This document shows positions 50,373-59,169 of a stretch of DNA of 64,000 bases, piece by piece; within the stretch, counting starts at the first letter, position 1; each line of letters begins with the position of its first letter. The stretch comes from Actinoplanes aureus (lineage in GTDB: Bacteria; Actinomycetota; Actinomycetes; Mycobacteriales; Micromonosporaceae): positions 124,001 to 188,000 of the forward strand of contig NZ_JADQTO010000009.1 in assembly GCF_015704865.1 (NCBI RefSeq). The letters run 5' to 3'. A program made the translations under genes and the position numbers. Below the pieces are notes generated by a model that did no database searches, was not told where the DNA came from, and saw only the letters and a program-made list of their open reading frames with translations.

Positions 50373-51542
50373 ATGTCCCTCAAGTTCCACTGGTTCCTCC
50401 CGACGAACGGCGGCGACGGCCGGCAGGTGGTGGGCGGCGGGCACGGCCTGGCCGCCGGCAACTCCGGCCGCCCCGCCGACGTGGCCTACCTGACCCAGGT
50501 GGCCCGCGCCGCCGAGGACAACGGTTTCGATGCCGCGCTGACCCCGACCGGCGCCTGGTGCGAGGACGCCTGGCTCAGCACCGCGATGCTCAGCCAGACC
50601 TCCACCCGCCTGAAATTCCTGGTCGCCTTCCGCCCCGGCGTGGTCTCGCCGTACCTGGCCGCGCAGATGGCCGGCACCTTCCAAAACCTGTCCGGCGGCC
50701 GGCTGCTGCTCAACGTGGTGACCGGCGGCGAGAGCCACGAGCAGCGGATGTACGGCGACTACCTGGACAAGGACGCCCGCTACCGCCGGTGCGACGAGTT
50801 CCTGGAGATCGTGCGGCGGCTGTGGGCCGGCGAGACCGTCGACTTCCACGGCGAACACCTCTCGGTGGACGCCGCCGCGCTGGGCCAGATCCCCGACCCG
50901 ATCCCGGACATCTACTTCGGCGGCTCGTCACCGGCCGCCGGAGTCGTCGCGGCCAGACATGCCGACGTCTACCTGACCTGGGGCGAACCGCCGGCGGCGG
51001 TGGCCGAGAAGATCGCCTGGATCCGGAAACTGGCCGCCGAGCAGGGCCGCGGACCGGACCACCGGCCGATCCGGTTCGGCATCCGCATGCACACGATCAC
51101 CCGGGACACCGCCGAGGAGGCCTGGGCCGAGGCGAACCGCCTGCTCGCCGGGATCGACCCGGAGACCGTCGCCAAGGTGCAGCAGGGTCTGAGGCTCAGC
51201 GAGTCCGAGGGGCAGAAGCGGATGCTGGCCCTGCACGGCGGCAAGACCGACGACCTGGAGATCTACCCGAACGTGTGGGCCGGGGTCGGGCTGGTCCGCG
51301 GCGGTGCCGGCACCGCGCTGGTCGGCAGCCACGAGCAGGTCGCCGACCGGATCGCCGAGTACGCGGCGCTCGGCATCGAGGAGTTCGTGCTGTCGGCGTA
51401 CCCGCATCTGGAGGGCGCGTACTGGTTCGGTGAGGGAGTGCTGCCGGTCCTCGCCGAGCGCGGCCTGTGGAAGGACGAGCGGCCCCGGCGGCACCGCAAC
51501 AGCGCCGTGCCGTTCGCCGCCGCCGGCCGGACCCGGCCGTGA
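50373..51542 (+). CDS. ssuD: FMNH2-dependent alkanesulfonate monooxygenase
   Basis: A 389-residue bacterial luciferase-like (LLM) enzyme. It matches SsuD: FHWFLPTNGGDGRQV, the conserved Cys in TPTGAWCEDAW, LLLNVVTGGESHEQRMYGDYL, and the flexible-loop arginine in GLVRGGAGTALVG. It cleaves C1-C14 alkanesulfonates to aldehyde plus sulfite using FMNH2 and O2. First gene of a five-gene sulfonate operon; it overlaps the flavin reductase gene by GTGA. AAGGACAC precedes the ATG. Confidence 0.93.
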   Translation: MSLKFHWFLPTNGGDGRQVVGGGHGLAAGNSGRPADVAYLTQVARAAEDNGFDAALTPTGAWCEDAWLSTAMLSQTSTRLKFLVAFRPGVVSPYLAAQMAGTFQNLSGGRLLLNVVTGGESHEQRMYGDYLDKDARYRRCDEFLEIVRRLWAGETVDFHGEHLSVDAAALGQIPDPIPDIYFGGSSPAAGVVAARHADVYLTWGEPPAAVAEKIAWIRKLAAEQGRGPDHRPIRFGIRMHTITRDTAEEAWAEANRLLAGIDPETVAKVQQGLRLSESEGQKRMLALHGGKTDDLEIYPNVWAGVGLVRGGAGTALVGSHEQVADRIAEYAALGIEEFVLSAYPHLEGAYWFGEGVLPVLAERGLWKDERPRRHRNSAVPFAAAGRTRP

Positions 51543-52048
51543 GCACCTTCACCACCAACCAGGATCTCGACCCGGTACGGCTGCGCCAGGCGTTCGGGGT
51601 CTTCCCCAGCGGCGTGGTGGCCGTCGCGGCCGCCGTCGACGGCGACCTGGTGGGTCTGGCCGCCAGCTCGTTCACGTCGGTGAGCCTCGATCCGCCGCTG
51701 GTCTCGGTCTCCATCGCGCGTACCTCCAAGACCTGGCCGGACCTGCGCCGCGCCAACCACCTCGGGGTCACCGTGCTCGCCGCGCACCACGGCGAGATCT
51801 GCCGGCGGCTCGCCGGCCCGGTCGAGCACCGCTTCGACGGCATCGCGGCGTCGGTGGCCGAGACCGGGGCCGTCACCGTCGACGACGGCCTGGCTCGCTT
51901 CGACTGCTCGATCTACCGCGAGGTCGAGGCCGGCGACCACCTCATCGTCTTGCTGCGGCTGCACGCCGTGGACCACCGGGCGGACCAGGCCGGCGGTCCG
52001 CTGGTCTTCCACCGATCCGGCTTCGGCCGCCTCTCCCCGTACAGCTGA
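51539..52048 (+). CDS. Flavin reductase (HpaC/flavin_reduct domain), partner of SsuD
   Basis: The 169-residue product is a flavin reductase-like split-barrel protein: RQAFGVFPSGVVAVAAAVDGDLVGLAASSFTSVSLDPPLVSVSIA, and the end HLIVLLRLHAVDHR. It reduces FMN with NAD(P)H to supply SsuD. It is the HpaC/DIM6 type rather than the flavodoxin-like SsuE of E. coli. Start GTG at 51539 overlaps the ssuD stop by four bases, so output is coupled. Confidence 0.88.
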   Translation: MSTFTTNQDLDPVRLRQAFGVFPSGVVAVAAAVDGDLVGLAASSFTSVSLDPPLVSVSIARTSKTWPDLRRANHLGVTVLAAHHGEICRRLAGPVEHRFDGIAASVAETGAVTVDDGLARFDCSIYREVEAGDHLIVLLRLHAVDHRADQAGGPLVFHRSGFGRLSPYS

Positions 52049-52059
52049 AAGGAATTCCC

Positions 52060-53004
52060 ATGCCCACTTCCCGCCGCCGGCTTCTGACCGGCACGCTCGC
52101 CGCCGCCTTCCTCGCCGGCTGCGGCGAGGAGGGCGCCGGCACCAGCGCGGCGCCCGGCAAGCTGCGCATCGGCTACCAGCGTTTCGGCGGGCTGAGCCTG
52201 TCCAAGGCGCGCGGCGACGCGCCCGGCGCGGAGTGGTCGCTGTTCGAGAGCGGCCCGGCGCTGACCGAGGCGCTCAAGGCCGGCGCCATCGACATCGGCC
52301 AGGTGGGCGAGGCGCCGCCCATCTTCGCCGCCGCCGGCAAGATCGATTTCAAGATCATCGGTACGAGCGAGCCCGTCCCGCAGGGCGAGGCGGTCCTGGT
52401 CAAGTCCGCCAAGGGTTTCAAGTCCTTCGCCGACCTCAAGGGCAAGACCGTCGCGCTCAACAAGGGCTCCAACGTCAACTGGCTGCTGGTCAAGCTCCTG
52501 GAGCAGTCCGGCCTGGCCATCGACGACATCAACGTCAAATACCTCAAGCCGGCCGAGGGCCGCCCCGCCTTCGACAACGACCAGGTCGACGCGTGGATCA
52601 TCTGGGATCCGTACTTCGCGCTCGCCGAGCAGCCCGGCGTGCAGATCCTGGCCGACGCGACGAACCTGGCGAACAACCGCGAGTACATCCTCGCGGCACC
52701 CGACGCGGTCACCGGCAAGGCCGACCTGATCAGCGAGTTCCTCGGCAGGTACCGCGCCACCACCGACTGGGGCATCGCCAACGCCGACGAGCGGGCGAAG
52801 ATCCTCGCGCCCGAGCTGAAGATCGACGAGCCCACCACCAAGCGCGCGCTCGCCCGCAGCGCCAAGCCGCTCGCCCCGGTCACCGCGGACGTCGGCGCCG
52901 AGCTGCAGACCATCGCCGACGGGTTCACCAAACTCGGGCTGATCCCGGTCGAGGTCGACATGAAAGCCCGCATCGACGAGCAGTTCAACGAGGCGTTCCT
53001 GTGA
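52060..53004 (+). CDS. ssuA: Sulfonate ABC transporter substrate-binding lipoprotein
   Basis: A 314-residue NMT1/SsuA-type binding protein with a combined twin-arginine/lipoprotein signal (TSRRRLLTGTLAAAFLAGC; lipobox L-A-G-C). The core reads LRIGYQRFGGLSLSKARG, EALKAGAIDIGQVGEAPPIFAAAG, VALNKGSNVNWLLVKLLEQSGL and WIIWDPYFALAE. It binds sulfonates outside the membrane. AAAGGAATT precedes ATG at 52060. The stop overlaps the permease start (GTGA). Confidence 0.92.
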   Translation: MPTSRRRLLTGTLAAAFLAGCGEEGAGTSAAPGKLRIGYQRFGGLSLSKARGDAPGAEWSLFESGPALTEALKAGAIDIGQVGEAPPIFAAAGKIDFKIIGTSEPVPQGEAVLVKSAKGFKSFADLKGKTVALNKGSNVNWLLVKLLEQSGLAIDDINVKYLKPAEGRPAFDNDQVDAWIIWDPYFALAEQPGVQILADATNLANNREYILAAPDAVTGKADLISEFLGRYRATTDWGIANADERAKILAPELKIDEPTTKRALARSAKPLAPVTADVGAELQTIADGFTKLGLIPVEVDMKARIDEQFNEAFL

Positions 53005-53831
53005 CCAGCACGACCGGGACCGCGCCCGCGGTCACCACCACGACACCCGCGCCGGCACCGGCCCGGGTCCGCCGGCCACGCCGCTGGTATCGGCTGGTCA
53101 GCCCGATCGCCCTGGTCGTGCTCTGGGAGGCGGGCTCCCGTACCGGGGTGCTGCCCGACGACAAGGTGCCCGCACCGAGCGTCGTCGTACGGACCGGCTG
53201 GCGGCTGGCCACCGAGGGTGCGCTGACCGACCACCTGGTCGCCTCGCTGACCCGGGCCGCGGTCGGGCTGCTGATCGGCGGAGTCCTCGCGGTGGCCCTG
53301 GGCGCCGCCGCCGCGCTGCTGCGCCTGGGCGACAACGTCATCGACCCGCCGGTGCAGATGGCCCGGATGCTGCCCCACCTCGGCCTGGTCCCGCTGCTGA
53401 TCATCTGGGTGGGCATCGGCGAGGAGCTCAAGATCTCGCTGGTCGCGCTGGGCAGCTTCTTCCCGCTCTACTTCAACACGTACGCCGGGATCCGCGACAT
53501 CGACCAGCGGCTCGTGGAAGCGGCCAAGACGTGCGGGCTGGGCCAGTGGCAGCGGCTGCGCCACGTCGTGCTGCCGGGCGCTCTGCCGTCACTCTTCCTC
53601 GGCCTGCGCCTGGCGATCGGCGCGGCCTGGCTGAGCCTGGTCGTCGGTGAACAGGTCAACGCGCAGACCGGCATCGGCTTCCTGATGATGGAGGCCCGTG
53701 AGTTCGCCCAGACCGACGTCGTGGTCTTCGGCCTGCTCGTCTACGCGCTGCTCGGCCTGCTCTCGGACGTACTGATCCGCACGGCGGAACGGAGGACACT
53801 CGCGTGGCGACGCGGTCTGCAAGCAACCTGA
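53001..53831 (+). CDS. ssuC: Sulfonate ABC transporter permease
   Basis: A 276-residue permease of the SsuC/TauC type with six helices: LVSPIALVVLWEAGSRTGVLP, VGLLIGGVLAVALGAAAALL, LPHLGLVPLLIIWVGIGEELKI and the EAA loop DQRLVEAAKTCGLGQWQRLRHVVLPGALP. The first 30 residues are a T/P/A-rich cytoplasmic tail. It starts by GTG overlapping ssuA and its end overlaps the ATPase gene by 28 bp. Confidence 0.92.
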   Translation: MTSTTGTAPAVTTTTPAPAPARVRRPRRWYRLVSPIALVVLWEAGSRTGVLPDDKVPAPSVVVRTGWRLATEGALTDHLVASLTRAAVGLLIGGVLAVALGAAAALLRLGDNVIDPPVQMARMLPHLGLVPLLIIWVGIGEELKISLVALGSFFPLYFNTYAGIRDIDQRLVEAAKTCGLGQWQRLRHVVLPGALPSLFLGLRLAIGAAWLSLVVGEQVNAQTGIGFLMMEAREFAQTDVVVFGLLVYALLGLLSDVLIRTAERRTLAWRRGLQAT

Positions 53832-54523
53832 CGGTCCGGGTCACCGGGCTGCGCCGCGCCTTCGGCGGCACGGTCGTGCTCGACGGCGCCGACCTGACGG
53901 TCGGGCGCGGCGAAGTCGTAGCCCTGCTCGGCGGCAGCGGATCCGGCAAAAGTACGCTGCTGCGCGCACTCGCCGGCCTCGACCCCGACGCGACCGGCGA
54001 CATCGAGGTGCCGGAGCACTTCGGCGTGGTCTTCCAGGAGCACCGGCTGCTCCCCTGGAAGCGGGTCGCCGACAACGTGGCGCTCGGCCTGACCGGAGCC
54101 GACACCCGCGGCCGGGCCCTAGCCGCGCTCGCCGAGGTAGGCCTCGGTGATCGGGGCGACTCCTGGCCGGCCGAGCTCTCCGGCGGCCAGGCCCAGCGTG
54201 TCGCCGTCGCCCGCGCGCTGGTCCGCGAACCGGAACTGCTGCTGCTCGACGAGCCGTTCGGCGCGCTCGACGCGCTGACCCGGCTGCGGATGCAGCAGCT
54301 GCTCGAACGCCTGCGCCAGCGGCACGGTTTCGCCGCCCTGCTGGTAACCCACGACGTCGACGAGGCGCTGCTGCTCGCCGACCGGGCGCTCGTCCTGGAC
54401 GGCGGGCGGATCGCCGAGGAGATCGCCGTTTCGCTGCCACGGCCGCGGCACCAGGACGACCCGGGCTTCGGCGGGCTGCGCCGCCACCTCCTCGACCGGC
54501 TCGGCGTCCCCGCGGCGGGCTGA
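53804..54523 (+). CDS. ssuB: Sulfonate ABC transporter ATP-binding protein
   Basis: A 239-residue ABC ATPase. Walker A ALLGGSGSGKSTLLRAL, Q-loop VVFQEHRLLPWKRV, signature LSGGQAQRVAVARAL, Walker B LLLLDEPFGALDALTR and H-loop LVTHDVDEAL; all key residues present. The LLPWKRV pattern is that of nitrate/sulfonate/taurine importers. GTG start at 53804 lies within ssuC. It ends the operon; a hairpin candidate follows at 54556. Confidence 0.93.
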   Translation: MATRSASNLTVRVTGLRRAFGGTVVLDGADLTVGRGEVVALLGGSGSGKSTLLRALAGLDPDATGDIEVPEHFGVVFQEHRLLPWKRVADNVALGLTGADTRGRALAALAEVGLGDRGDSWPAELSGGQAQRVAVARALVREPELLLLDEPFGALDALTRLRMQQLLERLRQRHGFAALLVTHDVDEALLLADRALVLDGGRIAEEIAVSLPRPRHQDDPGFGGLRRHLLDRLGVPAAG

Positions 54524-54555
54524 CGGTCAGCTTGCCGTTCAGCCTCCGGCTCCAA

Positions 54556-54572
54556 CCGCGGCTTCGCCGCGG
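54556..54572 (+). terminator. Short hairpin with cTTCG loop after ssuB
   Basis: CCGCGG-CTTCG-CCGCGG, 33 bp after the ssuB stop. Confidence 0.5.
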
Positions 54573-54717
54573 AGCAGTCGGCTGCGTCGTCAAGGGCGAC
54601 TACGGTGAGTGCCGGCGATCGAGCCGGTGCGAGCCAAGACCGCGCGTTGTCTGCGGATGCGGACACCGTTCCAGGGCCTGCGGTCGCGCTGCTGGGCATT
54701 CGGGCTACCGTGCCAAG

Positions 54718-54963
54718 GTGAAGTCTGGCGAACCTTCGGTGGGGCGGACGCTCGACGACTCGAAGCGTCGGCGAGCACGGGATCTCATCCACCGCCTGCG
54801 AGCCCCAAGACTGCCAGATGAAGCGAGCGGCGAACTTTTCGACGAACTTGAGAAGCTGCTGCTGTACCCCGGAGTCGCCGATCTTCTCTTTTGGCGGGCC
54901 CCTGAACTGAGCGTCGACGATGTCATCGACGAGGCGCTGCGATATCGGCCTTTCGTCGGCTAG
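54718..54963 (+). CDS. Small E9imm-like (bacteriocin immunity-like) protein
   Basis: The 81-residue product from GTG 54718 has a basic helical N-terminus (DDSKRRRARDLIHRLRAP) and an acidic C-terminal half: ELFDELEKLLLYPGVADLLFWRAPELSVDDVIDEALRYRPF. The pattern 'DLLFW...LS.DDVID.AL.YRP' is that of small proteins annotated as E9imm-type immunity peptides in actinomycetes. No toxin gene is adjacent. The frame is open upstream to 54532, but that part has no protein-like character. Confidence 0.5.
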   Translation: MKSGEPSVGRTLDDSKRRRARDLIHRLRAPRLPDEASGELFDELEKLLLYPGVADLLFWRAPELSVDDVIDEALRYRPFVG

Positions 54964-55032
54964 GACTCACATCGTCAGGTCAACTGCTGGTCCGCCGAGC
55001 GCTCGGACAGCGGATCCGGACGTGGCGGGCGG

Positions 55033-56634
55033 TCATCCGGTCAGCGCCCCCTCCAACTGGTCCAATCCCAGCGAGCCGAGTTCCAACGCTCGGCGGTGGA
55101 ATGCTCGCCGGTCGCCGCGAAAGGATGAGCGGCCTGTTAGCCACACCCGCTCACCGACCTTGTAGGTCAGGGCCTGGCCGGGCCTGCCCAGATAGCGCGC
55201 CAGCTCCATGGCCGCATACGGCCCTTGATGACAGCGGTCGTGCAGCAGTTGCAATGCGGCATCCGGCGTCCACGATGCGCCGCTGGCGGACGGCACCGGC
55301 AGCCGCAGGTGCAGGCCGATGTCGAGCACGACCCGCGCGGCCCGTAGCAGCTGCGAGAACAGGTAGCCCAGTCGTGCGCCCGGCTGCTGGTAGAGGCCGA
55401 GTTCGTCCATGAACCGTTCGGCGTACAGGGCCCAGCCCTCTTGACAGCCGGAAAGTCCGCCGAGCAGGTTCAGCCGCTGCCCAAGGCCGCCCTGGCAGGC
55501 CTCGTAGCCGATCTGGAGGTGGTGGCCGGGAACGCCCTCGTGGTACGCGGTGCTGTGGGCCCACCAGGTGGGGAAGTTTTCCTGGCCCTCGGGCAGGAGC
55601 CACCAAACCCGGCCGGGCCGCGTTAAGTCCTGCGATGGCCCGATGTAGGCGATGCCGCCCGACACGGTCAGCCGGGACTCGATGCGTCGCAGCGGCTCGG
55701 GGATGTCGAAATGCACGCCGCGCAGCTGCTGGGTGGTGGTTTCCAGCAGCTCCTGAAGCCACGCACCGAACGCGGCCCGGCTGTGCAGGGTGCCTGGTGC
55801 GTCGGGGCTGTCGAGCCGGTCGATCGCCTCGGGCACGGTCCCGCCCAGGAGCTTCGCCTCCGCGACCAATTCCTTCTCGATCGCGCTGAACTCGTCCCAG
55901 CCCCAGTCGTAGAGCTCGCGCAGATCCGGCTCGATCCCGAGGAAGGTCCGCACCCAAAGCGCGTACCGCTGCGGCCCGAAAGCCTCCTCGCTGCGCGCCT
56001 GCGGTGCCAGGTCCGCGGTCAGCATCGCGGCCAATCTCCGGTACGCCTCCTGCGCGCCCTGTGCTGCTGCCTGCAACGCAGTTCGCTGTGGCCCGTCGCC
56101 GTAGCGTTCCACCAGGGCGATGTCGTCGTCGACCCAGTTACGGCAGCGCCGCGTCACGAGGTCCACTTGGCGCCGCGTCGGCAGATGACCGCGCGCGGCG
56201 GCGAGCATGAGGCTGCGGGCGTACCCGGCCAGGGTCGCGGGGATCGCAGCCTGGCGCGCGGCGACATGTGCCCAGCCATCCTCGTAAGTTGCGTCCTCGG
56301 CGTCGCGGGCGGGCACCGCGGCCTGGACGCACTGGCGGATGAGCTGGAGCGGGCCGGTGGCCGCCGCATGCAGTTCGCGCAGGTCCTCCCCGGCATCGTG
56401 GAAAACGATGCGGGCGCGCAGCCGTTCGGCGAGATGGCCGTGCAGCGGGCTCGTCGGGGGCAGAGTCTCGAGCTCGCGCAGGGCGCTGGCGGCGAGATCG
56501 GCGCGGGCCTGGTGGCCGTCCGGACTGTAGTCGGTAAGCCCGTCGACCTCCTGCTCGCCGGCCTCGACCACTGCCGTGCAAGGGTCGAGGCGGGCCACGT
56601 CGCGCAGGAGCCGGCTCGCGAAGTCCTCGATCAC
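55033..56634 (-). CDS. DUF885 family protein, metallopeptidase-like
   Basis: A 533-residue DUF885 protein. The probable zinc site is HEGVPGHH (in TAYHEGVPGHHLQIGYEA), with the downstream conserved EGWALYAERFMDELG and the C-terminal PGQALTYKVGERVWL. The fold is related to gluzincin carboxypeptidases; substrate unknown. The frame continues to a TTG at 56709, but GTG at 56634 starts where family similarity begins (VIEDFASRLLRDVARLDP). No signal peptide. It has no evident operon partner. Confidence 0.85.
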   Translation of the reverse strand: MIEDFASRLLRDVARLDPCTAVVEAGEQEVDGLTDYSPDGHQARADLAASALRELETLPPTSPLHGHLAERLRARIVFHDAGEDLRELHAAATGPLQLIRQCVQAAVPARDAEDATYEDGWAHVAARQAAIPATLAGYARSLMLAAARGHLPTRRQVDLVTRRCRNWVDDDIALVERYGDGPQRTALQAAAQGAQEAYRRLAAMLTADLAPQARSEEAFGPQRYALWVRTFLGIEPDLRELYDWGWDEFSAIEKELVAEAKLLGGTVPEAIDRLDSPDAPGTLHSRAAFGAWLQELLETTTQQLRGVHFDIPEPLRRIESRLTVSGGIAYIGPSQDLTRPGRVWWLLPEGQENFPTWWAHSTAYHEGVPGHHLQIGYEACQGGLGQRLNLLGGLSGCQEGWALYAERFMDELGLYQQPGARLGYLFSQLLRAARVVLDIGLHLRLPVPSASGASWTPDAALQLLHDRCHQGPYAAMELARYLGRPGQALTYKVGERVWLTGRSSFRGDRRAFHRRALELGSLGLDQLEGALTG

Positions 56635-56909
56635 GCAGGCGATGCTAATGCCCGGTCCTGCTTGCAGGCGATGACTTGCCTCTATGTGGTTCGAAGCAGC
56701 AGCTGACAACCTCCGCTCATCGGCTCCTTGTCAGGGCCAGCCCGCCGGGACGGCTACTACGGTGCGTGATGGCTCGTCAACGGCCGGCGCGCACCATCGG
56801 CGGCATAGGAGTGTGAAGACCGCGTAAGACATAGTAGTGCACCGTGACTTGCCTATTATCGATCCCTGATGACCGTGAATAGGACTGGAGCGTACAGAGG
56901 ATGCGACCT

Positions 56910-58379
56910 TCACAGTGAGGGTTGCCTATTGACGAGGTCAGCGCAACGTACACGGATGACCTCTTCCAGGTCCTTCATGTTCTTGTCGGTGTGATAGCGA
57001 AGCGGGATCGCCGCTCTTACCTCTTGGGCCTCGGCAAGGACAGCGCCGATGCCAGCCTGTAGAGGCAAGTCCAGTAGAGTTCTAGAGGTGGACTGACAGG
57101 CTTCTTCTAGATGACCTGCTCGCAGTAAGCAAACTGCTCGGTCGAGGTAGACGTGACCTCGATCGACCAAATCAGAGGCGGAATAGAGGCGTAACGCCCG
57201 GCTCTGCGCCTGCAGCGCATCCCGGGTCATACCGGCACGGGCCAATACGTTTCCCTCGTAGAACCGTAGCTTCTGCTCACCAAAACCAAACACGCCGGCA
57301 TTCGACGTGTCCGGCAGAATTTCAAATACCCTGGCTGCATGTTGAATCGCAACCGTGGCCTCCCGTTCGCGCCCTAACCGTGCTAGTGCGCGGGCCTGCA
57401 CTGCGGGTGCCATGGCGGCCGCCACGCACTTGATATTTCCGGCTAGGTGCCGCGCCGACTGTGCGAGGGCCGCTGCGTCGGCGGGGCTGGCGTAATACAG
57501 GGACACGAGGGCTTCGCGCGTGCGGAGCCAAGCGCGTAATGCCCGATCGCCCACATCCTCTGCGGCCAATTGGCCTGTGTGGAACCACCTATTCGCCTGT
57601 CCAGGTTCCCCAAGATCAACGCACAAGACGCCAATCAGTCCGGCCAGCTGCGCTGCCACGGAAGTCAGGCGCCGCCTAACCTCCAAGCCTTGTCGCTGGT
57701 CGAGAAGTTGTTGCAAATCGTCAAAGTCAAGAACGGCATCGCCAATTAACTGACCCGCCGAACGTACACGGTAGGAGCTTCCGTGCTGTGTCGCCCTCTG
57801 CTCCCACCAGTCGACGGTGGAGTCGCCGACATTGCGTCGCTCCAACGTCTCGGCCATGAGCTGCCGGGTTCGGTCAAGTGCGTTGAGCGCAGGCGCGCTG
57901 AGCCCAAAGCCAGCGGCGGATAGCAGGCCTCGTATGGCCTCTCGGCGTTCCATTCGGCTCCGATTCTCAGCATTCGCGTCATTGGCATCTTGGTTCAGGA
58001 ATGCCGCTTCCGTCGACGTCGGCACGTCTTCATTGCTGGCGTAATCAACGCCGTATCCAAGTAGATCTGGTCGGGCATGATAAAGCTGGCACAAGAGGTC
58101 AAGATACTGAAACGAGGGACGCTCGTCACCGTTTTCCCAGCGAGAGATCCTGTCGTGCGTCAACCGTGGGGCTGTCTTACCATGTGCCACTGCTAGTTCC
58201 TTGATACGTGTGGCGACCTCGTTGAGCGTCCATCCATGCGCTAGGCGGTATGCACGCAGTCGACTGACTCGACAGCGACTCTGCAGCTCCTGAACAGTGA
58301 CAGCAACCGCCCAGCTACCGCGTCGTGACATCTCGATGATCGCCTTTATGGCAACTCTGTCGCTGGCTGGACCCGACAT
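56910..58379 (-). CDS. XRE-family regulator with TPR-like helical C-terminal domain
   Basis: The 489-residue product has an HTH at residues 30-100 (SRLRAYRLAHGWTLNEVATRIKEL, then RISRWENGDERPSFQYLDLLCQLY) and a long helical C-terminus with TPR-like repeats (LAGLIGVLCVDLGEPGQANRWFHTGQ, FYEGNVLARAGMTRDALQAQSRAL, VYLDRAVCLLRAGHLEEA). Such proteins are common in Micromonosporaceae and Streptomyces and of unknown target. ATG at 58379 follows AGGGAG; the open frame goes on to 58517 but enters the palindrome array. GC is lower than around it. It faces a small membrane protein gene across CGCACA palindromes. Confidence 0.85.
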   Translation of the reverse strand: MSGPASDRVAIKAIIEMSRRGSWAVAVTVQELQSRCRVSRLRAYRLAHGWTLNEVATRIKELAVAHGKTAPRLTHDRISRWENGDERPSFQYLDLLCQLYHARPDLLGYGVDYASNEDVPTSTEAAFLNQDANDANAENRSRMERREAIRGLLSAAGFGLSAPALNALDRTRQLMAETLERRNVGDSTVDWWEQRATQHGSSYRVRSAGQLIGDAVLDFDDLQQLLDQRQGLEVRRRLTSVAAQLAGLIGVLCVDLGEPGQANRWFHTGQLAAEDVGDRALRAWLRTREALVSLYYASPADAAALAQSARHLAGNIKCVAAAMAPAVQARALARLGREREATVAIQHAARVFEILPDTSNAGVFGFGEQKLRFYEGNVLARAGMTRDALQAQSRALRLYSASDLVDRGHVYLDRAVCLLRAGHLEEACQSTSRTLLDLPLQAGIGAVLAEAQEVRAAIPLRYHTDKNMKDLEEVIRVRCADLVNRQPSL

Positions 58380-58453
58380 GGCGCTCCCTGTGCGAGGTTT
58401 GCAGCGCCTACGGTACGTCGGGTCCCGTGTTACGTGAAGGAGCGGCGGCAAAA

Positions 58454-58518
58454 TGTGCGCCGCCCGCACATCAACGACTTCAACGGAGTGCGCGGCGCAC
58501 ATGTGCGTTCGACGCACA
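58454..58518. promoter_or_regulatory. Array of CGCACA/TGTGCG palindromes
   Basis: Three dyads in 65 bp: TGTGCG-CCGCC-CGCACA (58454-58470), GTGCGC-G-GCGCAC (58488-58500) and TGTGCGT-TCG-ACGCACA (58502-58518). The overlapping CGCACATGTGCG (58496-58507) joins the last two. The array is in the 213-bp divergent gap, 75 bp from the regulator start and 75 bp from the small gene. Confidence 0.75.
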
Positions 58519-58592
58519 TACCAGCATGGCTCGTCGGGCCCGCACCCTTCTCCTTAGCCACCTTCTGGGATTGGACAGGGAGGTTCCACTCA

Positions 58593-58826
58593 ATGGACCA
58601 TCAGACACCCACTGATCTATTGCCGTCTGGCCCCAACGACATCAGCATTGATGTTGTGGCGTCATTGGCGATGAACGGATGGACGGCCATTGTCTCTTTG
58701 GCAGTCATTCTAGTTATTGCCCTTGCGCTCTTCTCCGTCAGGCCTGCACCGAGCCGACGGCTCAGGGAGTTGGTGAGGGAATGGAAATCCGGCGCTGGGG
58801 GCCAAGATCGTGACGGTGACAGATAG
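58593..58826 (+). CDS. Small single-pass membrane protein
   Basis: A 77-residue protein: a short polar N-terminus (DHQTPTDLLPSGPNDISID), one transmembrane helix (MNGWTAIVSLAVILVIALALFSV) and a basic cytoplasmic tail (RPAPSRRLRELVREWKSG). A GGGAGG lies nine bases before ATG 58593. The upstream open frame is disregarded because it runs through the palindrome array. Unknown function; likely controlled by the divergent XRE regulator. Confidence 0.65.
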   Translation: MDHQTPTDLLPSGPNDISIDVVASLAMNGWTAIVSLAVILVIALALFSVRPAPSRRLRELVREWKSGAGGQDRDGDR

Positions 58827-59169
58827 TGAAACCGCTAACTTGAGCCTGTTTGGCCAGAACCCCTTACGGTATGCGGTCTTGGAGACCCCATGGTTTCCTT
58901 GACTGATCAACATACTCACATCGGCAAAGTCGGATGCTGATGCGCCACCAAGAGCTCGCCGCCCGCGGGCGGCGAGCTCGACCCCGTCGACCCGAAGGTC
59001 TGCTATGAAACCGGCTCCTACGACGGGCCGGACGCCGGCGACGTCCTGGTCGCAGCGGCGCAATGATGTGGGTTCCGACCGCCCTACGCCGAGCCGCTGG
59101 ATTCCGCGCTCTTCGCGGTCGCGTTCTTAGACATGAATCCGGGCCGCCTGCTGAAGGCGATCCGACCGG
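58827..59169. other. Gap with strong hairpin and gene fragments
   Basis: A perfect 28-bp palindrome GAGCTCGCCGCCCG/CGGGCGGCGAGCTC lies at 58952-58979 and could terminate the small gene. Two short frames without starts look like residual coding sequence: 58971-59066 (GELDPVDPKVCYETGSYDG, ending in VAAAQ) and about 59081-59203 (AEPLDSALFAVAFLDMNPGRLL...). I cannot identify the parent genes. Confidence 0.4.
58952..58979. terminator. Perfect 14-bp-arm palindrome
   Basis: GAGCTCGCCGCCCG directly followed by its reverse complement; very stable hairpin, 126 bp after the small membrane gene. Confidence 0.5.
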
